A stretch of DNA of 11,616 nucleotides from Clostridia bacterium (GTDB lineage: Bacteria > Bacillota > Clostridia > Saccharofermentanales > UBA5734): the NCBI GenBank assembly GCA_017997315.1, contig JAGOFF010000061.1, positions 1 through 11,616 on the forward strand. Reading direction: 5' to 3'. The position numbers and the translations under genes were made by a program. Every line of letters begins with the position of its first letter. Within the stretch, counting starts at the first letter, position 1. The notes under the pieces were generated by a model. The model was not told where the DNA came from and did not search any database. It saw only the letters and a program-made list of their open reading frames with translations. Positions 6,902 to 11,616 of this stretch are shown piece by piece.

Positions 6902-7942
6902 TTACCGCAACACGGCCACGACTTCGGTGCGAAACACCCGTATAAGCGCCGGGATCAGGAGCAGAAGTCCCGACAGGAAGGTCAGGGCGGCTGCGCCCAA
7001 TGCCTGACGTACAAAATCCGTCCGTATGGAGTAGAGTCCCGAGACATGCAGCAGTCCTTGAAGCAGGATGGCGAGCAGGATGCCCGACAACGCCATCCAT
7101 GCGTACCGGGACAGGATGCTCGCCAGTAGCCGCCCGTGTCCATACCCGACCAGCCGGTAGATTGCGATGGTTCGACGGTTTTTGCCAACCCATACGATCA
7201 TCAGGATGGCACAGCTCAGCACCAGAATCCCGGTCAGGATCAACAAGTACAATCGACCGAATGTCAGATTGGGCGCAAGGATGTCGATCGGTTCGGTCGG
7301 ACGCTCCAGACGGATGGGGGCAGGCAGTCCGCTATTCACAGCCTGATCGACGAGGGCGGCAAAAACGCTTTCCGGATCCGGAGCGTTGATGTAGAATCTG
7401 CCGCGAACGGCGCGTTCCGGGGGGACGGAACCAAGGCCGACGAAAAACAAGTCGTCGATTTGACTGGGTTGATCCGAACCGGCAATCCCGATCACGTCAT
7501 ACTCGTCGTCAAAGAGCGGGATGGTCCCCTCGTCCCCAGCCGCAGCCGATTCTCCGAGCCGTGCGGAGCCTGCCACGACCCGGAGGGATCCATCCGTGCA
7601 TTCTCCGCTCTCCAGGAACCGGCCCCATGTCAACGGCGGCAGCTCGACCTGCCCTTTATAAAACACGGTCCGGACCTCCTCGAGCGTGCCGATGAGGAGG
7701 TAATCCGTCTGCCCCTCGATGTCCGCCCAGCCGAGCGGATCCACCGGATCGGGAATCACATCATCCGGGAACATGAAGAATACCGCGCTGTCGTTATAGA
7801 ACCCACGGCCCATCCGGTGAAGGTACTCCTGCTCATAGAGCAGGTTCAGGAACATCCCGATCGAGCCGGTCAGTATAAAAAACATCGCGATGATCGGGAT
7901 CGATATGCGTGTGACGCCACGCAACAGACCGGATACCCTCAT
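6902..7942 (-). CDS. ABC transporter permease, FtsX type (permA)
   Basis: This 346-residue membrane protein has one N-terminal helix (about 14-36, SIPIIAMFFILTGSIGMFLN), an extracytoplasmic domain of about 190 residues, and three C-terminal helices (about 226-250, 275-300 and 318-340). Between the second and third helices, NRRTIAIYRLVGYG resembles the FtsX-family cytoplasmic coupling segment that contacts the ATPase. Together with permB it could form a heterodimeric permease. Its extracytoplasmic domain is shorter than that of permB, and the two share no obvious sequence similarity outside the layout, so they are not a recent duplication. ATG 7942 lies 7 nt after a G-tract. A strong hairpin lies 28 bp upstream of the start. 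The missing ATPase may be encoded elsewhere or may have been lost. Confidence 0.85.
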   Translation of the reverse strand: MRVSGLLRGVTRISIPIIAMFFILTGSIGMFLNLLYEQEYLHRMGRGFYNDSAVFFMFPDDVIPDPVDPLGWADIEGQTDYLLIGTLEEVRTVFYKGQVELPPLTWGRFLESGECTDGSLRVVAGSARLGESAAAGDEGTIPLFDDEYDVIGIAGSDQPSQIDDLFFVGLGSVPPERAVRGRFYINAPDPESVFAALVDQAVNSGLPAPIRLERPTEPIDILAPNLTFGRLYLLILTGILVLSCAILMIVWVGKNRRTIAIYRLVGYGHGRLLASILSRYAWMALSGILLAILLQGLLHVSGLYSIRTDFVRQALGAAALTFLSGLLLLIPALIRVFRTEVVAVLR

Positions 7943-7949
7943 GCAGATT

Positions 7950-7963
7950 CCCCCCCGCCCCCC
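7950..7963 (-). promoter_or_regulatory. Interrupted poly-G Shine-Dalgarno tract of permA
   Basis: On the minus strand the sequence is G6-C-G7, ending 7 nt before the permA ATG at 7942. It is the longest of four G-tract ribosome sites in the window and is a plausible slippage target. Confidence 0.45.
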
Positions 7964-7970
7964 TTATGCT

Positions 7971-7996
7971 AAAGGGCGGAGGAGACTCCGCCCTTT
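7971..7996. terminator. Symmetrical hairpin, probable bidirectional terminator
   Basis: AAAGGGCGGAG (7971-7981) and CTCCGCCCTTT (7986-7996) form a perfect 11-bp stem with a 4-nt loop. Because the stem is bounded by AAA and TTT it reads as a terminator on both strands, though the U-tract is short. It lies about 100 bp downstream of the small secreted-protein gene and 28 bp upstream of permA, so it would separate the two transcription units, or act as a leader attenuator if transcription continues. Confidence 0.55.
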
Positions 7997-8094
7997 CTCC
8001 GTCATCCTTGTCTACACACTTCGATAAAAGAGATTACTCTTGTCACCCGGATAAATCGATGAGCACCAACCGGATCCGCTCGACTCGTTATAGC

Positions 8095-8439
8095 TTAGCT
8101 ACCAACCGGGCACTGCCATTGTCCTAACGCATCGAAAGGTCCGTAGTCCCAGTCACTCTTGTACGGAGAATAGGCATCCACTCGACCTTCCATCCATAGG
8201 GTCCAGCCATTAGTCCATTCTGTGTACGGATAGAGTACTGCTTTTAGTATTGCTTTACCTCTATGCTCGTGCGGATAGCTATCGTATGGATCGGGAACGA
8301 TAACTGAGTGCGCTCGTGTAGTGGAACCGTTATATTGAAACTCAACATATGTGCTGCATGGAGTGAATGCATACACGGCTGATGATACGGCAATGCCTAG
8401 GAGCAATGCACTGATGATCAAGGGAACAACCTTCTTCAT
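8095..8439 (-). CDS. Small secreted protein of unknown function
   Basis: This 114-residue protein has a Sec signal peptide: MKK, hydrophobic core at 4-18, and a likely cleavage after AVYA at residue 24. The mature part of about 90 residues is rich in Tyr, Trp and Pro. It has only two cysteines, C28 near the new N-terminus and C110 near the C-terminus, a layout that suggests one disulphide joining the ends. There is no lipobox and no membrane anchor. No family is recognised. ATG 8439 is chosen over the upstream in-frame starts because GGGGAGGTG is 7 nt before it and the signal peptide begins there. Sampled lines give about 46% G+C, far below the neighbours, and the upstream region is about 25-30%, which points to transfer from another source. 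Confidence 0.75.
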   Translation of the reverse strand: MKKVVPLIISALLLGIAVSSAVYAFTPCSTYVEFQYNGSTTRAHSVIVPDPYDSYPHEHRGKAILKAVLYPYTEWTNGWTLWMEGRVDAYSPYKSDWDYGPFDALGQWQCPVGS

Positions 8440-8671
8440 TATTAGCACCTCCCCATTAATTCCGGATGACAATCTCAGCATACATTTTAAAAAAAAATAC
8501 ATCAACACGTAAAGAAAAGTAAAATTAGAACAAGTAAATTTATGGTAAAAATATAACTGCCCACTTGACATTTCATATATATTTACCAAACAGAAATATT
8601 CGCGAACAACTGAATCTCAATACAGAACGAATGACCTTGCTGCCGCCCGAAACGGGGAAAGGAGACGTCCG
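8440..8671. other. AT-rich non-coding stretch with a short GC-rich junction tail
   Basis: Bases 8440 to about 8630 are strongly AT-rich, with A9 at 8489-8497 and several A/T runs. I see no gene here; an upstream extension of the small secreted-protein frame crosses it but reads as junk. It holds the predicted promoter of that gene. Bases 8631-8671 turn GC-rich just before the duplicated segment begins and match nothing else I noticed in the window. AT-richness resumes at 9517-9560 on the far side of the duplicate, as if copy 2 had landed within an AT-rich spacer. Confidence 0.55.
8477..8505 (-). promoter_or_regulatory. Predicted promoter of the small secreted-protein gene
   Basis: On the minus strand TTGATG (8505-8500) is 17 bp from TATGCT (8482-8477), each 4 of 6 to sigma-70 consensus, with a T9 tract in the spacer. 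Transcription would begin near 8470 and give a leader of about 30 nt that contains the GGAGGTG site. Confidence 0.35.
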
Positions 8672-8728
8672 GCCATGGCCGCGATGCGCGCGGTGATGGT
8701 CCGGCACGGGCTGCGGACGGCGGAGTAG
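8672..8728 (+). pseudogene. 3'-terminal relic of the GRE activase gene
   Basis: These 57 bp match activase codons 289-306 plus the stop (4168-4224) with no differences. The relic lacks every catalytic element. Its first in-frame ATG (8675) happens to lie 10 nt after GGAG in the unrelated left flank, so a 17-residue peptide could be made. It is a passenger of the duplication. Confidence 0.85.
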
Positions 8729-8798
8729 CGTCACGGGCGGCGGGGATGATATCCTTAATCATATAAAAACACTGCGTTGATCATCTGCGGAAAGTCAT

Positions 8799-8806
8799 GG
8801 GGGGGG
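8799..8806 (+). promoter_or_regulatory. G8 Shine-Dalgarno tract of lipoA copy 2
   Basis: Eight G, one more than in copy 1, end 4 nt before the ATG at 8811. It is direct evidence that this tract length changes over a short evolutionary time. Confidence 0.5.
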
Positions 8807-8810
8807 AACC

Positions 8811-9458
8811 ATGAACATTCGGACGATCCGTGTTTTCCTGATCTTCTTTTCAATTCTCCTGCTTCCGTTTTCCGGCTGTTCCGGTTCGGGATCCGATGTG
8901 CTCAGCGCTGCGGAGATCGCGGCGCTGCGGGACCGGTATCCGATCCATGAGCCGGGTACGGACAGGCCGCTCTCGATGGAGTCCCTGATCCAGGGCACCA
9001 GTGCCTATGCGGTGGTCAGAATCCTCGGCAGGGAAGCGGATACCTCCCTGCCGGAGAAGGCCCCGGACGATTACGCCGGGTATCTGCAACCTTACGTGGA
9101 ACGGGCGAATTTCAGGATCGAGATCCTGGATGCGGTGGTGACGGGCGATGAGGTGATGGGCTCCCCGATCCTGGAGGGGTGGCAGGTGCGTGACGGGCAG
9201 GAACTCGTCGTTTCATTCAACAACCGGTTTACGGTCCCGCGGCTGGAGGCGGGAATGACCGTCGCCCTGCTGGTGGTCGCGCCGTGCGGGCTCGATGGTT
9301 ACCCGGGATATCACTCCTCGGTGGACGGACTGTACTATGTCGTGGACGGCCATGTGGTTGCAGGATTCCCGGAACAGCCGGATGCGATGTACTCGGGACA
9401 GCCGCTCAAGCGGTTCAAAGCGGAGATCGTCCGGCTGAGGGAGAGTGGCGGAACCTAG
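8811..9458 (+). CDS. Predicted lipoprotein of unknown function, copy 2 (lipoA duplicate)
   Basis: This gene appears identical to the gene at 4306-4953 over all 648 bp, and so encodes the same 215-residue predicted lipoprotein with lipidation candidate C23. The 80 or so bases upstream came with it, including any promoter in that spacer and the ribosome site, so the copy is probably expressed. Here it is no longer downstream of a full activase gene and no longer faces a full lipoB gene, so its control may have changed. A MrfA-like helicase follows 192 bp later on the same strand. Confidence 0.85.
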   Translation: MNIRTIRVFLIFFSILLLPFSGCSGSGSDVLSAAEIAALRDRYPIHEPGTDRPLSMESLIQGTSAYAVVRILGREADTSLPEKAPDDYAGYLQPYVERANFRIEILDAVVTGDEVMGSPILEGWQVRDGQELVVSFNNRFTVPRLEAGMTVALLVVAPCGLDGYPGYHSSVDGLYYVVDGHVVAGFPEQPDAMYSGQPLKRFKAEIVRLRESGGT

Positions 9459-9516
9459 TCCGGCGTAAAGGTGTTCCACTCGGTCAGTTCCAGTTCAAGA
9501 ACCGACCAGTGATTCC
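9455..9516 (-). pseudogene. 3'-terminal relic of the lipoB gene
   Basis: These bases match the last 62 bp of lipoB (4950-5011), including its stop, and cover 20 codons with no start or signal peptide. Two substitutions separate it from the intact gene: one silent (CAT to CAC) and one Ala to Val. It keeps the CTAG stop overlap with the lipoA copy. Confidence 0.85.
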
Positions 9517-9569
9517 GATAATACATAAATTTTATTATTCACAATCTACATCACAGAGACTCTCCTGTC

Positions 9570-9595
9570 AAACCGTTCCCGGAGGGGGCGGTTTT
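9570..9595 (+). terminator. Possible rho-independent terminator before the helicase gene
   Basis: AAACCGTTCCC (9570-9580) can pair with GGGGGCGGTTT (9584-9594) across a 3-nt loop using two G-U pairs, and T9592-T9595 overlaps the 3' arm. It would end transcripts from lipoA copy 2 about 110 nt after its stop and insulate the helicase. The wobble pairs and very short U-tract keep confidence low. Confidence 0.35.
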
Positions 9596-9650
9596 GCGGT
9601 ATCCTGTGGGTGAACGATTGTTCTGGCGACACGCCTGGGAGGCCCAGCCC

Positions 9651-11616
9651 ATGTCCGACCTGTCCGACTACCAGGATCGCATCCTCCACGAACGCACGAT
9701 TCCCCGCCGCGAGGCGGAGTACGCGGATTTTCCGTCGCGCCTGCTCCCGGAGCTGCGCGAATACCTGGAGGAACGCGGCGGGATCCGGCGGTTGTACGTG
9801 CATCAGGCCGAGATGTTCGACCGCGCGCTCGACGGGGAGAACGTGGTCATCACGACCTCGACCGCCAGCGGCAAGACCCTGGGCTTTCTGCTCCCGATCC
9901 TGCAGGAGATCCTCAATAATCCGCGGGCGCGCGCGATTTTCCTGTACCCGACCAAGGCGCTCGCCGCGGACCAGTACCGCCATCTCGCGCCCATCCTGGC
10001 ATGGTTCGGCAAGAACCGGATCCAGGCGGGGGTGTACGACGGCGACACCCCGGTGAACGAACGGAGCCGCATCCGGAACAACGCGAACATCATCCTGACC
10101 AATCCGGACATGCTCAATACCGCGTTTCTGGCGCACCACGCCCAGTACGGGTTCAACTTCCTCTTCTCCAACCTCACGCATGTCGTGATCGACGAGCTCC
10201 ACACCTACCGGGGGGCATTCGGCGCGCACCTCGCGAACCTGCTCCGCCGGCTGGGGCGCATCTGCCGGTACTACCGCACGCAGCCCCGCTTCCTGTGCAG
10301 CTCCGCGACGGTCGCGAACCCGATCGAACTCGCGGAAGCGGTGTGCGGCCGGCCGTTCTCGCTGGTGGACCGTGACGGCTCCCCCGCGCCGGAAAAGACC
10401 TACCACATCTGGCAGCCCCCGTTCGCCGACCTGGACTACCGGGTGCCCCCGACCGAGGAGGCCGCGCTCCTGATTCCGCACCTGGTGACCGCGCGCCGCA
10501 GCTTCATCGCGTTCTGCAAGTCGCGCAAGGCGGTCGAGGTCGTGCTCCGCGAATCCCGGGACAAGCTCCGCAGCGACGGGGCGCTCGGCCGGGACGAGGC
10601 CGGCCGGATCGCAGGCTACCGGGGCGGGTACCTCCCGGAGGAGCGCAAGGAGATCGAGCGGCGGATGGTGACCGGGCAGCTGCAGGGACTGGTGTCGACC
10701 AACGCGCTTGAGCTCGGAATCGACATCGGGAGCGTGGAGTGCACCGTGCTGACCGGATTCCCGGGCACGCGCGCCTCTTTCTGGCAGCAGTCCGGACGAT
10801 CCGGACGCACCGCGGCGGCTTCGTCGACCTATCTCATCCTCGACAACCTCCCCCTGGACCAGTACATCGCGATCGATCCGGAGTGGCTTTTCTCCACCGG
10901 GGTCGAGCACGCGGTCGTGGACCCGGGCAATCTGTTCGTGCAGATCGCGCACGTGCGCGCGGCCGCGGCGGAGCTCCCGCTGTCGCCCGACGACGTGGCG
11001 TCGTTCCCGGATCTCGGCGAGATCGTGCCCGTGCTGGTGCGCGCCCGCGAACTGCGGGCGGAGAACGGGCGGTATGTCTGGACGGGCTCCGCGTTTCCGT
11101 CGGGGGACTTTTCCCTGCGCAACATGGACAACACCCGGTTCAAGGTCAAGAACACCGCGGACGACTCCGTGATCACCGAGATGGACGAGCTCCAGGCCTG
11201 CCGCGAAGCTTACCCGGGCGCGATCTACATGCACGAGGGCCAGATGTACCAGGTCGAGCGGCACGATCCGGTCGCTCGGCTGGCCGAGGCCAAGCCGACC
11301 GACCTCAACTACTACACCGTCCCCAACGAGGCGGTCGAGGTCGAGCCCGTCCAGGAGATCCGCCGGGAGGGACTGGGCCGGGTGACGCGGCACTTCGGGG
11401 ATGTGCGGGTGACCAACACCGTGGTCGGGTACAAGCGCCTTCAGTTCCACAACCATCAGAACCTCGGATACGAGGAGCTGTCCCCCGCGTTGTCCAAGAC
11501 CTTTGAGACCGAGGGGCTGTGGATCGACCTCCCGGACGGGGTGTCGACGGTGTTCCGCAGGTACATGCCCCAGAAGGAGGGCGCGGAGCGGGGTTTCTGG
11601 AAAGACTATTTCTTCG
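9651..11616 (+). CDS. mrfA: MrfA/YprA-family DEAD/DEAH-box DNA helicase, 3' end cut by window
   Basis: The first 655 residues of a superfamily 2 helicase are present; the Bacillus subtilis relative is about 750, so roughly 95 residues are missing. Visible motifs are a Q-motif region (H51-Q52), Walker A TASGKT (71-76), YPTKALAADQ (99-108), DELH with D181/E182, SAT (218-220), the family stretch YRGGYLPEER (323-332), motif V STNALELGIDIG (349-360) and motif VI QQSGRSGR (379-386). In B. subtilis MrfA acts with the exonuclease MrfB in mitomycin C repair; assignment here rests on motif order and close sequence likeness recalled for that protein. The C-terminal zinc-binding (DUF1998) cysteines would lie beyond the window. 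ATG 9651 has GGGAGG 8 nt upstream. A mrfB-like gene could follow, which cannot be seen. Confidence 0.9.
   Translation, partial: MSDLSDYQDRILHERTIPRREAEYADFPSRLLPELREYLEERGGIRRLYVHQAEMFDRALDGENVVITTSTASGKTLGFLLPILQEILNNPRARAIFLYPTKALAADQYRHLAPILAWFGKNRIQAGVYDGDTPVNERSRIRNNANIILTNPDMLNTAFLAHHAQYGFNFLFSNLTHVVIDELHTYRGAFGAHLANLLRRLGRICRYYRTQPRFLCSSATVANPIELAEAVCGRPFSLVDRDGSPAPEKTYHIWQPPFADLDYRVPPTEEAALLIPHLVTARRSFIAFCKSRKAVEVVLRESRDKLRSDGALGRDEAGRIAGYRGGYLPEERKEIERRMVTGQLQGLVSTNALELGIDIGSVECTVLTGFPGTRASFWQQSGRSGRTAAASSTYLILDNLPLDQYIAIDPEWLFSTGVEHAVVDPGNLFVQIAHVRAAAAELPLSPDDVASFPDLGEIVPVLVRARELRAENGRYVWTGSAFPSGDFSLRNMDNTRFKVKNTADDSVITEMDELQACREAYPGAIYMHEGQMYQVERHDPVARLAEAKPTDLNYYTVPNEAVEVEPVQEIRREGLGRVTRHFGDVRVTNTVVGYKRLQFHNHQNLGYEELSPALSKTFETEGLWIDLPDGVSTVFRRYMPQKEGAERGFWKDYFF

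Larger units (their letters stand above)
8672..9516. repeat. Direct repeat, copy 2 (derived lipoA duplication)
   Basis: This is the second copy of 4168-5011, one base longer because of the G8 tract. It is flanked by unrelated sequence on both sides and carries only the tails of the activase and lipoB genes, so it was copied from the first locus. The two start points are 4504 bp apart. No transposase, terminal inverted repeat or target-site duplication is visible at either junction. Confidence 0.95.

Noticed and set aside
7136..7972. Plus-strand open frame of 278 codons opposite permA
   Set aside because: It is antisense to a clear FtsX-type permease and has no recognisable features.
8565..8593. 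Plus-strand promoter with TTGACA at 8565
   Set aside because: The -35 match is perfect, but the AT-rich box that follows is only about 4 bp away and no good -10 exists at 16-18 bp. No gene starts nearby on that strand.
8672..9516. Copy 2 as an insertion sequence or gene cassette with attachment site
   Set aside because: There is no transposase, integrase, terminal inverted repeat or target duplication. The ends fall inside two ordinary genes at the source locus.
9546..11456. Minus-strand open frame of 636 codons opposite the helicase
   Set aside because: The plus strand has all helicase motifs in order. The antisense product has low-complexity Arg/Val/Gly composition typical of GC-rich shadows.
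9651..11616. Helicase as part of a DISARM-like defence system
   Set aside because: The motifs and N-terminus fit MrfA/YprA best, and no methylase, nuclease or other defence partner is visible in the window.
1..11616. CRISPR arrays, tRNA or rRNA genes, integrases
   Set aside because: None seen on either strand. The only long repeat is the lipoA duplication.

Overview
The window is a GC-rich bacterial segment. Every gene has a clear Shine-Dalgarno sequence. Two oxygen-sensitive radical enzymes, two predicted lipoproteins and a MrfA/YprA-type helicase point to an anaerobe. A high-GC Bacillota (Clostridia-like) lineage fits best, but this is inference and other GC-rich anaerobes are possible. 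Sampled lines suggest about 67-68% G+C for the glycyl radical enzyme gene, the high 50s for the lipoprotein/permease block, about 46% for a small secreted-protein gene, and 25-30% in the non-coding DNA just upstream of it.

Left third (1-4224): a partial uroporphyrinogen-decarboxylase-like (MtaA/CmuA-type) gene on the minus strand is divergent from a two-gene plus-strand operon. That operon encodes a glycyl radical enzyme of unassigned substrate and its radical SAM activase, which overlap by 4 bp. The 209-bp divergent intergenic region holds a good minus-strand promoter and two overlapping dyads in front of the radical enzyme.

Middle (4225-7942): a 215-residue predicted lipoprotein (called lipoA here) follows the activase. 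It ends tail-to-tail on a shared CTAG with a minus-strand cluster of two FtsX/MacB-type ABC permeases and a second predicted lipoprotein (lipoB). No ATPase gene for the permeases lies in the window.

Right (7943-9650): a symmetrical hairpin, a small low-GC secreted-protein gene and an AT-rich stretch are followed by a second copy of the lipoA segment (8672-9516, about 845 bp). This copy carries the last 18 codons of the activase on its left and the last 20 codons of lipoB on its right. It is therefore the derived copy and 4168-5011 is the source. The two lipoA reading frames are identical. All five differences I found lie outside them, including a G7/G8 change in the Shine-Dalgarno G-tract.

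Right end (9651-11616): the first 655 codons of a MrfA/YprA-family DNA helicase, running off the window.

No rRNA, tRNA, CRISPR array, transposase or integrase was seen. The most unusual points are the traceable segmental duplication, the poly-G ribosome binding sites shared by the lipoprotein and permease genes, the unassigned glycyl radical enzyme with an RVCGWN radical loop, and the permease pair without an ATPase.
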